From the NCBI GenBank assembly GCA_046719715.1, contig JBDNCJ010000037.1, forward strand, positions 1-30,214: a stretch of DNA of 30,214 nucleotides. The letters are read 5' to 3'. How positions within the stretch are numbered: the stretch's first letter is position 1; each line of letters starts with the position of its first letter. Positions 15,981-24,511 of the stretch are shown piece by piece. The stretch is from JANWWM01 sp046719715 (GTDB lineage: Bacteria > Bacteroidota > Chlorobiia > Chlorobiales > Thermochlorobacteraceae). Below the pieces are notes generated by a model. The model saw nothing but the letters and a program-made list of their open reading frames with translations, had not been told where the DNA came from and ran no database searches. The position numbers and the translations under genes are program-made.

Positions 15981-16060
15981 CGCGCATCATTTGACCACCG
16001 CTTGCATCACTGCCTTTTGAAGACTCATCTTTTGCAGTTAATCCAATTTCATTCAAACTC

Positions 16061-17119
16061 ATGTCCATTTCTGAAAAAACGATTCGTGCCGTCGATAAGT
16101 CGCAAATGAACTTGCGTATTCAAAATCTCTACCAGCAATTTGAGACGGCATTTACGATTCTCAACGAGAAATCGAAAATTTCAAAGAGCAAGGTTAAAAG
16201 CATCGTCGTTACAGGGCTTGGCGGCTCGGCAATCGGCGGCGACTTGGTTCGCACCTACGTTTCGGGTGAGTGCGCCGTTCCGATTCTCGTCAATCGCAAT
16301 TACACCTTGCCCGCGTTTGTTGATGCCTCGACGCTCGTCGTTATCTCGTCGTATTCGGGCAATACTGAAGAAACGCTTTCGGCGTATCACGATGCGATTA
16401 AGCGAAAGGCGCAAATCTTTTGTATCACTTCGGGCGGTAAGGTTGAAGAACTTGCCTTGAAGCACAAGCACTACACGGTCAAAATTCCGCCCGGCGCGCC
16501 GCCGCGCACCGCCATCGGCTACTCGCTCGTGCCGATGCTACAAACCCTCGCCAAATTTGGCTTCATCGGCGATAAGCAAAAAGAAATTGCTGAAACCGCA
16601 CAATACTTGAAAGAAAAATCGCTCGCCTACGCCGACTTCAAAAACAAACAAAACTTCGCTGTTCACCTCGCCAAGAAGTGCTTCGGAAAATTGCCCATCA
16701 TTTATACCAGCGACGATTTCACCAGTGCCGTCGGTGTGCGTTGGAAAGGGCAAATTTGCGAGAACGCTAAAATGCTCGCGTATTCAAACGTCTTTCCTGA
16801 ACTCAATCACAATGAACTCGTCGGGTGGAATCAGTATAAAGACTTGCTGAAAAAGACGACCGTCATTATGCTTCACGACAAGAGCGACCACCCGCGCACG
16901 GCGTTCAGAATGCGCGTTACCAAATCCATCATCAAGAAATATGCTTCCGACGTGATTGACGTCGAGAGCGAGGGCAAGTCGCTTCTGACACGGCTTTTCT
17001 CGCTCATCTTGCTTGGCGATTGGGTGAGTTATTACCTCTCGATTTTGAACGGTGTTGATGCAACGCCCGTCAAATCGATTGACTTTTTGAAAGAATCACT
17101 TTCGAATTTCAAGGGATAG
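16061..17119 (+). CDS. Bifunctional phosphoglucose/phosphomannose isomerase
   Basis: This cytoplasmic enzyme interconverts glucose 6-phosphate or mannose 6-phosphate with fructose 6-phosphate. The 352-residue product has two SIS-type halves. Signatures include GLGGSAIGGDL (52-62), SSYSGNTEET for phosphate binding (96-105), PPRTAIGYS (147-155), ENAK with a candidate catalytic Glu (234-237) and PELNHNE with the conserved His (246-252). These are the hallmarks of the short PGI/PMI family rather than classical Pgi. The ATG at 16061 has no Shine-Dalgarno. The SixA-like gene follows after 3 bases, so the two probably form an operon. Confidence 0.93.
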   Translation: MSISEKTIRAVDKSQMNLRIQNLYQQFETAFTILNEKSKISKSKVKSIVVTGLGGSAIGGDLVRTYVSGECAVPILVNRNYTLPAFVDASTLVVISSYSGNTEETLSAYHDAIKRKAQIFCITSGGKVEELALKHKHYTVKIPPGAPPRTAIGYSLVPMLQTLAKFGFIGDKQKEIAETAQYLKEKSLAYADFKNKQNFAVHLAKKCFGKLPIIYTSDDFTSAVGVRWKGQICENAKMLAYSNVFPELNHNELVGWNQYKDLLKKTTVIMLHDKSDHPRTAFRMRVTKSIIKKYASDVIDVESEGKSLLTRLFSLILLGDWVSYYLSILNGVDATPVKSIDFLKESLSNFKG

Positions 17120-17122
17120 CCT

Positions 17123-17626
17123 GTGAAACAACTTTATTTGATTCGACATGCGAAATCGAGTTGGGATTTTCCCGACCTCACCGATTTTGAGCGACCACTC
17201 AACAAACGCGGCTTGCGCGACGCGCCGTTTATGGGCATGATTTTACGCGAAAAACAAATCGCGCCCGAACTCTTTCTTTCAAGTCCGGCTAAACGTGCTT
17301 TGTCGACGGCGCAACTGTTTGCCAACGCGATGAATTATCCTGTTGAGAAGATTGTTACCGAGCCGCGCATTTATGAAGCCTCGCGGCAAACGCTTTTAGA
17401 GGTGATTCAATCGCTTCCCGATGAGTTAGGTAGCGTCGCGCTCTTCTGCCACAATCCCGCCGTTACCGACCTTGCCAATTATCTTTCCGATAAGCATATC
17501 GACAATGTTCCGACTTGTGGGGTTTTTTCAACCTCACTGCCTTCGCCTTCTTGGTGCAGTCTTGGGAAAGGCAAGTGCGTCTTTAACTTTTTTCTTTATC
17601 CGAAAAAATTCTTGAAGCCCGTTTAA
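17123..17626 (+). CDS. sixA: SixA-like phosphohistidine phosphatase
   Basis: This 167-residue member of the histidine-phosphatase superfamily resembles SixA, which removes phosphate from HPt-domain histidines of phosphorelays. It starts with GTG at 17123, supported by AAGGGA (17111-17116) 6 bases upstream inside the isomerase's end. LIRHAKSSW (6-14) is the catalytic RHxK-type motif, SSPAKRALSTA holds the second Arg region, and LFCHNPAVTDLANYL holds the second catalytic His. The end, GKGKCVFNFFLYPKKF, is recognisable but the preceding 15 residues fit the family poorly. The stop overlaps that of the convergent kinase by 4 bases. Its natural target could be the HPt domain of the kinase at 24512-28726, which is speculative. 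Confidence 0.8.
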   Translation: MKQLYLIRHAKSSWDFPDLTDFERPLNKRGLRDAPFMGMILREKQIAPELFLSSPAKRALSTAQLFANAMNYPVEKIVTEPRIYEASRQTLLEVIQSLPDELGSVALFCHNPAVTDLANYLSDKHIDNVPTCGVFSTSLPSPSWCSLGKGKCVFNFFLYPKKFLKPV

Positions 17627-19254
17627 GAAATGGTGAGCGCAGGGTCGATGCGCTCTTTTTCTTGACGAAGCGGCAACGTGATGGTGAACTCCGTTCCCTC
17701 ATTGACCTTGCTTTTGACTTCGATTTTTCCGTCGTGGCGTTCAATGATTTTATAGACGATGGAAAGCCCAAGCCCCGTCCCCTGTCCGATAGGCTTTGTG
17801 GTGAAGAAGGGTTCAAAAATTTTTTTCAAATTCGCCTCTGAAATTCCGACTCCTGTATCGGCGAATGAGATTTTCGCCGTCTCGTTTTCCGTCCATGTTT
17901 TAATCGTGATTTTTCCAAACGTCTCAATGGCTTGAACGGCATTGGTGATGATGTTGAGAAAGACTTGATTGATTTGGGCGGGATAGCACTCGATAGCAAG
18001 ATTTGGTTCGTAATGCGTTTCGACTTCGGCTTTATGCTTAATGAGGTTGTAAGCGATGAGCAAGGCGGATTCAATGCTTTCGCTCAACTCGACTTTTTTC
18101 ATTTCGGCTTCATCTAATCGAGAGAAATTTTTGAGATTGACAATCAACTCTCTGATGCGTTCAAGTCCGATGGTGGCTTCATTGACGCGGTTCTTCGTCT
18201 TTTCAAGCAGATTGAGGTCGAAGAGGCGTTGCAAGGAAAACTTCGTGTCTTCAAGTTTTTGAAGCGCCTCGTTGAGGTCGCCGTTTTCAAGCATCGACAC
18301 GAGTTCGCTGGTTTGCATGATGGCTTCGTTGAAAAGCCCGATGTTGCGATCAATGACGCCGACGTTGGTCATGACGAATCCAAGCGGCGTGTTGATTTCG
18401 TGCGCAAGTCCGGCGACCATTTGCCCAAGCGACGCCATTTTTTCGGATTGAATGAGTTGCGCTTGCGTGTTGGTGAGGTCTATTAAGAGTTGCTCGATGG
18501 TTTCTTTTTCGCGGGCAATCTCATCGCGTTGCGCCAACAGTTCGCGATTGCGTGCGTCGATGATGGCGTCGCCCCGCCGTAAAGAAATCGTCAAACGAAT
18601 TGCCATTCCGATGAACATCACCACGCAAATGAGCAATGCGCCCACTTGCACAAGTTGCGCTTGTTTTAATCTTCGACTTGAATTTTCAGAAAGATTGATG
18701 ATGAGCAAAGAGAGCGCATCGAGGATTTCGTCGTCTTTTTTGACGGCGTATTCAACGCATCGGTCGAGCGTCGCGGTGCTAATCATTTTCGGATTCATCT
18801 CCGAGAGCATCAAGAAGTCGCTTTTACCTTCTCGCCAGAGTGCATTTAATTGCCCAAAGATTTTCTTCGTGGCGTCGTCATCGATGGGCGCTATTTCAAC
18901 GTTTTCCCCGTCCGCCGAAATCACGCCGCCCGCTTCGAGCGCGGTTAAGAGCGCATCGAAGCGTTTGATATTTTCTCTATATCCTGCAAAGGATTTGAGC
19001 AGAGAGTCGTCTTGTCCGTAAAATCCAATGTTGAAATAAGTCAGGTTTTTGACGGCGCGTTGCCAAGCGCGTTCAGTGCGATTGGCGCAGAAGGTTTGCG
19101 CGGCGTCGTCGCTACTTTTGGTTGAAAGAAAATAATTGAGGAGAAACATCGCCGCCACGAGCATGATGAAAATCAATCCAAACACGACCAATTCTGTATA
19201 TCGGCTTTTTGCGTCGATGGAAAACGATTGACGTGGTTCGTTTGGTTTTCGCAT
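17623..19254 (-). CDS. Sensor histidine kinase, membrane-bound
   Basis: The 543-residue kinase has TM1 at about 22-42, an extracytoplasmic helical sensor (43-200) and TM2 at about 201-221, then a coiled coil to about 270. The dimerisation and phosphoacceptor segment MASLGQMVAGLAHEINTPLG has His285. The ATPase domain shows INQVFLNIITNAVQAI (428-443), FADTGVGI (464-471), FEPFFTTK (480-487) and GTGLGLSI (492-499). The sensor segment LLTALEAGGVI plus a conserved Trp140 resembles the PilJ/NarX-like helical sensor also seen in the hybrid kinase at 24512. No adjacent response regulator exists; it is flanked by two histidine-phosphatase genes. Its TAA and the sixA TAA share the sequence TTTAA, a tail-to-tail overlap. 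Confidence 0.93.
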   Translation of the reverse strand: MRKPNEPRQSFSIDAKSRYTELVVFGLIFIMLVAAMFLLNYFLSTKSSDDAAQTFCANRTERAWQRAVKNLTYFNIGFYGQDDSLLKSFAGYRENIKRFDALLTALEAGGVISADGENVEIAPIDDDATKKIFGQLNALWREGKSDFLMLSEMNPKMISTATLDRCVEYAVKKDDEILDALSLLIINLSENSSRRLKQAQLVQVGALLICVVMFIGMAIRLTISLRRGDAIIDARNRELLAQRDEIAREKETIEQLLIDLTNTQAQLIQSEKMASLGQMVAGLAHEINTPLGFVMTNVGVIDRNIGLFNEAIMQTSELVSMLENGDLNEALQKLEDTKFSLQRLFDLNLLEKTKNRVNEATIGLERIRELIVNLKNFSRLDEAEMKKVELSESIESALLIAYNLIKHKAEVETHYEPNLAIECYPAQINQVFLNIITNAVQAIETFGKITIKTWTENETAKISFADTGVGISEANLKKIFEPFFTTKPIGQGTGLGLSIVYKIIERHDGKIEVKSKVNEGTEFTITLPLRQEKERIDPALTIS

Positions 19255-19335
19255 GATTGTCGTTAAACTTTATTGTGATGACGGCATCACTTTGAGCGCA
19301 AAATAAAGATTCATCTTAAAAGACCATCTAACTGC

Positions 19336-20010
19336 ATGAAACCTAATCGCATCATACTCATCAGGCACGGCGAATCCGAAGGGAACGTCAATCGGCGCGT
19401 TTATGGCGAAAAGCCCGACTACACGCTCCTGCTCACCGAAAAAGGCATGGAGCAAGCCCGCTCCGCCGGCAAAGAACTCAAAGCCTTCCTTCAAGACGAG
19501 CGCGTCTTTTTTTACGTTTCTCCGCTTTGGCGCACGCGCATCACCTTTGAAGAAATCGTTAAATCATTTCCCGCCTCTCAATTTCAATACAACGAAGAGC
19601 CGCGTTTGCGTGAACAAGAATGGGGACACTTACGCAACCTCGACGAGTGCCAAAAAACCGACCGCGAGCGCGACGCCTTCGGCACATTTTACTACCGCAT
19701 CGAAGACGGCGAATCGGGCGCGGACGTCTATGACCGCGTCAGCGATTTTCTCTCTTCACTCTACCGCGATTTTGAAAAACCCGACTACCCCGAAAACGCC
19801 GTCATCATTACGCACGGCATGACCATTCGCATTTTTCTCATGCGCTGGTTTCATTGGACGGTCGAAGCATTCGAGACCTACTCCAATCCGAAAAATTGCC
19901 AAATCATTACACTCGAAAAACAATCCGACGGACGCTATTGCCTTACGACCGAACTCAAACGCAAAGCCCCGTCTCACCCGCATCAACGCCCGATTCGCCT
20001 TCCCGATTAA
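19336..20010 (+). CDS. Histidine phosphatase family protein (phosphoglycerate-mutase-like)
   Basis: The 224-residue product has LIRHGESEGNVNR (8-20) with the catalytic His, SPLWRTRITFEEI with the expected Arg, RLREQEWGHLRN with the Glu that serves as proton donor in relatives, and VIITHGMTIRIFLMRWFHW with the second His. It resembles phosphatases of the Det1/PhoE type more than true glycolytic mutases, because it lacks the long mutase insertions. Its substrate is unknown. The gene is divergent from the sensor kinase (81-base gap) and convergent with the DUF2339 gene, leaving only 7 bases between their stops and no room for a separate terminator. Confidence 0.85.
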   Translation: MKPNRIILIRHGESEGNVNRRVYGEKPDYTLLLTEKGMEQARSAGKELKAFLQDERVFFYVSPLWRTRITFEEIVKSFPASQFQYNEEPRLREQEWGHLRNLDECQKTDRERDAFGTFYYRIEDGESGADVYDRVSDFLSSLYRDFEKPDYPENAVIITHGMTIRIFLMRWFHWTVEAFETYSNPKNCQIITLEKQSDGRYCLTTELKRKAPSHPHQRPIRLPD

Positions 20011-20017
20011 TCCAGCA

Positions 20018-22825
20018 CTAAGGCTTATCAAACCGAGCATTATCAGACACAGGGTTATCGGGCAAAATCAGATGCTTGAATCTTTGATAGAGATAAGACG
20101 CCAAGAGCAGTAGCACGCCCAATCCGATGAACGAGAAAATCCGATACAGCGTGGCGAGAAACGAGAGGTCGTAAATGAAAATTTTAAGCGTCGCTAATCC
20201 AAACAACGCCATCGCCGTAAGCCGAATCGGCTGGCGCGAGCGCCAAATGCCGTAAAGCATCAACGCGATTGAGTAGAGCATGAGCGATGCGGAAATTGAG
20301 AGTTGCTTTTCGTTTTCGTATTGGGTTACAAGGTCGCTCGTGGTTGCATCTGCGTGTTCGCCGAAAGAAAGCACATCGATTTTCTGTTCAAAAAAGTCGT
20401 TTGATTCCGCCACCAAAAGCACTACGCCGAGCAACGCCGCCGTAACTCCAAACCCTGCCGACAGCCTTGCAAATTCTTTCCGCTCCGCAAGTGTGATTGC
20501 GATGAACGCGCTTCCCAAAATCAATACGAGATATGCCGCAACGCGAAAGTTTAGAATCAATACGAAGTTTTCAATCGGTTCAAATAAAAATCCGCCGAAG
20601 ACCGCCATCATTACTGCAAGCGCAAACGCCAGCATGCCCGCATAAAACAAGGGCTTGACGGATTTTTCAATTCCGAAATAAAGCATCGGCGTTGCGTAAA
20701 GCGTCCACAGAAATACGAGCGTTATCGAGCGATAAAAATCGTCGTCGGTGTTGCTCTTCAACCCTGACCATCGGAAGTAATCAATCGCCTCCACCGTGAG
20801 CAAAATAAAAAGGAGCGCAGTGAAGGCGTAGCGCAAGAGTTCCGCCGTTCTGCTCTTTCCTTCGTTTGTTTGTTCAAGCAAAGAAACGGTTGCAAGCAAT
20901 CCGCCGATTACGAGCAAGAAAGCCAATGCACGCAGGTTCAAAATCGGAAAGAACATTTCAATCGGCTCAAAGCGAAATCCGAGCGCCAAGTTCCAGATAA
21001 CGCCGAGTGCCAGCACGAAAAGCCCTGTATTGACGAGGCTTTTTGCCGACTTTTTCACGCCGAACCACAAGAGCGCGACCGCGTAAAAGAGCCAAATGAT
21101 TGTAAAACTCATGCCTCGCGTTGAGCGGGAAAAATCCAGCGTTTCGTTCAGGAGTGCTTCGCGCTTCAAAAAGTAATCATTGACTTCAACGGTGAGAAGT
21201 GTGAATATGATGAACGTCCATGCATAACTGAGAAGCGTCGATATCGTCGTGCTTGAACCTTCAATCCAGAGCGCGCTGATAAAGAGCGAGACTGCGAGCG
21301 AGAGAAATCCAACGGTTCGAAGATTGAGAATCGGGGTGAAGTCTGAAATCGCTTGATACGAGAGCGCGTCGGGCGAGATGAAGAGACGAAACACCGTAAC
21401 GGCGAAGAGAATCAGCGACGCGCGTTCTAAGTGTTTCTGTGATGTTCGACGTGCAATCCACAATACGCCTGCCGCCTCCGCCGACCAGAGCGAGACGGTG
21501 AGAAAATCTGCAAACTGCACTTCAATCGCAACTGCCGTGAAGACGATTGCGCCAATGCTGTATATCAGCGTCAATTCGATTGTTGCGACGGGATTTCGTT
21601 TTTGTATTGTCCAAAAGAGCGCGAGATACACGCCCGCAATCAGCATCGTCGCAATGCCCAGCCACCACACCGGCATAACCGACGCATACAAACAGCCGAA
21701 GTAAAACAAGCCGTTGAAGATGCTCAGAACTGCGCGCACGCGCAATCGTCCGCGTTCATCGTTTAGCGCACGGTAGGCTTCGCTCAATAAAAACATCAGC
21801 CAAAAGAGCGTGAGGAAAAATGCTTTCGTGAGCGTTCCCGTTTTTTCGCCATGCTCTGAAAACCACAGCGCGTAGACGAGAAATGTCGCGCCCATTGAAA
21901 GCAACTCCACCACCACCCACTCGGCTTTGAGGAAAACGATGGCAATCATTCCCAAATTGAGCAGAACGAGATAAACGAACAGCCCGACCGCATTCGGCTC
22001 TGCACTCGCAAGTAAAAACGGCGTGAGAAATCCGCCCGCCCAGCCCAAGAGCGAAATCGCTCGCGACTCGTAACGCAACGCCACAAGCAACGCTACCGCT
22101 GTAACCGCCGACATCAGCACGAAGGCAATCGCCTGCGGCACGAGTTGATAAAAATTCAGCGCGGCGTAAATCGCGAGATAGAGCGTTGAAATTCCCGCTC
22201 CAAATAAGCCTTGTGAAAAAACTTCAAACTTCTTGGCGTTGGCTCGCATGCCTCCAACGATTAAACTCACGCCAATCATCACACCAATTAAGACGCGCAC
22301 GACGGGCGAAATTAAATCGTTATCGAAGGCATATTTCAGAAAAAAACCAATCCCGAAAATGAGCGCGAGCGCACCAATCCGATTGAGAATGTTCCCGCCG
22401 ACCAGCGTCTCAAATTCTGCCGTGCTCTTGAACTTTTCAAATATTGGAGACGACGCGCTTTTTCGCCCTTGCGTTTCAACCGTTTGCGGCGCATCGGATT
22501 TCAGCAACTCGTTTTTGGGCACATCGACAGACATATAAACATCGGCACTTTGCTCCGATTTCATCTCTAACGGAGATTCCTTGACCGCTTCATCTGCCCG
22601 TGTCTTTTGAGCAAGGTTCGTCGGGCTTGCTTCTCGTTTGATTTCTTGCTGAGTTGATTCAGAAGGGGTTGGCAAGTCGCTGATTCGGCGGGCGAGGTCG
22701 CGCATTTTTTGTGCTTGGTCGAGCATCTGCGTTTCCAATCGTGCAAGCCGTGTGGAAAAGTTTGAGAGACGCACTAACAACACCATTACCGCAATAAACA
22801 GGAGAAATAGTAATCCTTCTTCCAT
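20018..22825 (-). CDS. Giant multi-spanning membrane protein, DUF2339 family
   Basis: The product is 935 residues when started at ATG 22825, where MEEGLLFLLFIAVMV begins and GGGGTG lies a few bases upstream; a start at 22873 would add 16 unlike residues. After one N-terminal membrane helix comes a coiled coil (about 20-50) and a charged linker to about 135, then LVGGNILNRIGALALIFGIG and LLGWAGGFLTPFLLAS, hallmarks of DUF2339 membrane proteins. More than twenty hydrophobic segments follow. The second half contains three repeats of about 129 residues, marked by PILNLR, PILNLR and LILNFR. Function is not known for the family; envelope or cell-wall stress roles are only guesses. Confidence 0.85.
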   Translation of the reverse strand: MEEGLLFLLFIAVMVLLVRLSNFSTRLARLETQMLDQAQKMRDLARRISDLPTPSESTQQEIKREASPTNLAQKTRADEAVKESPLEMKSEQSADVYMSVDVPKNELLKSDAPQTVETQGRKSASSPIFEKFKSTAEFETLVGGNILNRIGALALIFGIGFFLKYAFDNDLISPVVRVLIGVMIGVSLIVGGMRANAKKFEVFSQGLFGAGISTLYLAIYAALNFYQLVPQAIAFVLMSAVTAVALLVALRYESRAISLLGWAGGFLTPFLLASAEPNAVGLFVYLVLLNLGMIAIVFLKAEWVVVELLSMGATFLVYALWFSEHGEKTGTLTKAFFLTLFWLMFLLSEAYRALNDERGRLRVRAVLSIFNGLFYFGCLYASVMPVWWLGIATMLIAGVYLALFWTIQKRNPVATIELTLIYSIGAIVFTAVAIEVQFADFLTVSLWSAEAAGVLWIARRTSQKHLERASLILFAVTVFRLFISPDALSYQAISDFTPILNLRTVGFLSLAVSLFISALWIEGSSTTISTLLSYAWTFIIFTLLTVEVNDYFLKREALLNETLDFSRSTRGMSFTIIWLFYAVALLWFGVKKSAKSLVNTGLFVLALGVIWNLALGFRFEPIEMFFPILNLRALAFLLVIGGLLATVSLLEQTNEGKSRTAELLRYAFTALLFILLTVEAIDYFRWSGLKSNTDDDFYRSITLVFLWTLYATPMLYFGIEKSVKPLFYAGMLAFALAVMMAVFGGFLFEPIENFVLILNFRVAAYLVLILGSAFIAITLAERKEFARLSAGFGVTAALLGVVLLVAESNDFFEQKIDVLSFGEHADATTSDLVTQYENEKQLSISASLMLYSIALMLYGIWRSRQPIRLTAMALFGLATLKIFIYDLSFLATLYRIFSFIGLGVLLLLASYLYQRFKHLILPDNPVSDNARFDKP

Positions 22826-22971
22826 TAGCACCCCAATTTGGTTTTTGAAACAGTGCGCGTAAAATACCGCCAATCCGCCGATATAACTTGTCCTAAATCA
22901 CTCTTGCCGCGCATTGATAAACTCAATTCCCTTTTTGTATTTTCTCGCTTGAACCTAAACAACACCGAACG

Positions 22972-23454
22972 ATGGAAGAACAACTCCTTGAAGCCGTTTC
23001 CGATTACGAGCTTGAACGCGGAAAACCTATGCCAAACTTCAATCACGGATATATCCAAGCCAATCTTATTGTCGGTTTGCGCGAGCGATACCGCAAGCAA
23101 TTTTCAGTGATCTCCGAAGTGTCGATTCCGATTGGCAACACGACCGCCACGCCCGACGTGCTCGTCTTTAATAAGCGTTCGGTGAATTGGCTTGAAACAA
23201 AACCCGCGCTGACCGAACCGCCCATTCTCGCCATTGAAATTCAAAGCCCTTCCCAACCGACCGAAACCACGATTGAAAAAGCCAACTCGCTTCTTGAAAC
23301 AGGAGTCAAATCGGTTTGGATTGTTCAGCCCGAACTGCAAACGGTTTCGGTGTTCTCCAAATCTTATCCGCTTAAAACCTTCGCCGAGGGCGTCATTACG
23401 GATAAAGCCGTCGGCATTGAACTTTCGTTTGACACAGTTTTCGCCACAGAATAA
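22972..23454 (+). CDS. Uma2 family (DUF820) nuclease-fold protein
   Basis: The 160-residue product carries the Uma2 pattern: an N-terminal helical part with NHGYIQANLIVGLRERY, the active-site Asp in TATPDVLVFNK, then PPILAIEIQSPSQPTETTIE, where Glu of the PD-(D/E)xK-like core sits before SPS, and finally GVKSVWIVQPELQTVSVFSK. Relatives are abundant in cyanobacteria and also known in other phyla; real nuclease activity has rarely been shown. It is divergent from the DUF2339 gene with 146 bases between. No partner gene (toxin, antitoxin or restriction component) is next to it. Confidence 0.88.
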   Translation: MEEQLLEAVSDYELERGKPMPNFNHGYIQANLIVGLRERYRKQFSVISEVSIPIGNTTATPDVLVFNKRSVNWLETKPALTEPPILAIEIQSPSQPTETTIEKANSLLETGVKSVWIVQPELQTVSVFSKSYPLKTFAEGVITDKAVGIELSFDTVFATE

Positions 23455-23792
23455 GTGTCGGCGCATTAAACCCACCTACTCTTACCCCTGCCTTCTTATC
23501 TCTTATTTACTCCCGCTTGAACTTGGCGCAAGTGTCGCTTCTGGATTGCTCCACGCTTTGAAATCTCTTACAATCCCAAACGGTAATACCGTAAGTAATT
23601 TCATTTTTTAACTTCACACCCCACTTCTTACTTTTTTACTATTCGTATTCACAAAAAACAAGTCCCTGTAATACTTTTTGTAACCCAAGAGGCATTTACG
23701 AATATCAGTGAGAAGCGTTAAAAGTGCGGCACGGTTCTTGAAAAAGTGGAATATGATTCACTAATATAAACCTTCATTTTTAACATCTGAAC
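23455..23792 (+). other. Intergenic region before the phosphorelay operon, with possible promoter
   Basis: The 338 bases hold no convincing gene. Near the end there is a possible sigma-70-like pair, TTGAAA (23738-23743) and TAATAT (23762-23767), separated by 18 bases and placed 25 bases before the response-regulator ATG. A small palindrome, ACGGTA-A-TACCGT (23580-23592), lies further upstream. Confidence 0.4.
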
Positions 23793-24497
23793 ATGAGCGA
23801 ATCGACGCGAAAAATTTTATGTATTGACGACGAGCCGACGCAACTGATTATTTTCAGCCAAGTTTTAGCGCAAGAAGGATTTGAAGTTATGGTTGCAACA
23901 AGTGCGGAAGAAGGGCTGAACTACTGTATTGCAAATCGTTACGACGCCGTTTTGACGGATTATCAAATGCCTTCGCTAAATGGAATTGAGTTTTTAATTT
24001 CGCTCAAACAGTTCGACGACGCGCCGCCCGTTGTGATTTTGACGGGACGCGGAAGCGAAGAGGTCGCCGTTCAAGCCATGAAGCTTGGCGCAATGGATTA
24101 CATCGTCAAAGATGAACGACAGGGCTATTTGAAACTGCTCGGCGTTACGCTTCATCGGGCGATTGAACTTCACGAGGCGCGACGTGCCAAAGAAAAATTG
24201 ATTGCCGAACAAGCCAAACTTTTGAATGAGTTGCAAACGGCGTTAGCCAACGTCAAACGCCTTTCAGGGCTGGTTCCGATTTGCTCGTCGTGCAAAAAAA
24301 TCAGAGACGATAAAGGCTATTGGAATCAACTTGAAGCCTATCTTCAAGAAAACTTACAACTTAATTTTACGCACGGCATTTGTCCTGAGTGTGTGGCGAC
24401 GCTCTATCCTCAAAAGAGCAAGCGCACCACCAATCAAAGCGACTTGGTCAATAGACCATCGGACGATAGACCGTTAGGCAATACACCATCAACTTAA
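23793..24497 (+). CDS. Response regulator with C-terminal Cys4 module
   Basis: The 234-residue protein has an N-terminal receiver domain (about 7-125) with acidic pair DDE at 12-14, phospho-acceptor Asp56 in VLTDYQMP, Thr84 and Lys106. A coiled coil (about 128-155) leads to a small domain, GLVPICSSCKKIRDDKGYWN, ending THGICPEC; cysteines 164, 167, 197 and 200 could bind a metal. The same C-terminal module is known after PAS or receiver domains in many environmental bacteria, but its role is undefined. There is no DNA-binding domain. It is first of three genes; its stop overlaps the ribosome site of the hybrid kinase, so tight coupling is likely. Confidence 0.9.
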   Translation: MSESTRKILCIDDEPTQLIIFSQVLAQEGFEVMVATSAEEGLNYCIANRYDAVLTDYQMPSLNGIEFLISLKQFDDAPPVVILTGRGSEEVAVQAMKLGAMDYIVKDERQGYLKLLGVTLHRAIELHEARRAKEKLIAEQAKLLNELQTALANVKRLSGLVPICSSCKKIRDDKGYWNQLEAYLQENLQLNFTHGICPECVATLYPQKSKRTTNQSDLVNRPSDDRPLGNTPST

Positions 24498-24511
24498 AGG
24501 AGACCAGACGC

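Noticed and set aside
17510..17626. Possible frameshift near the end of the SixA-like gene
   Set aside because: Another frame reads a plausible FNLTAFAF stretch, but the annotated frame keeps GKGK and YPKKF to a normal stop; the evidence is too thin for a pseudogene call.
23580..23592. Palindrome ACGGTA-A-TACCGT
   Set aside because: It is isolated about 200 bases from the next gene, with no second copy seen; left as a note only.
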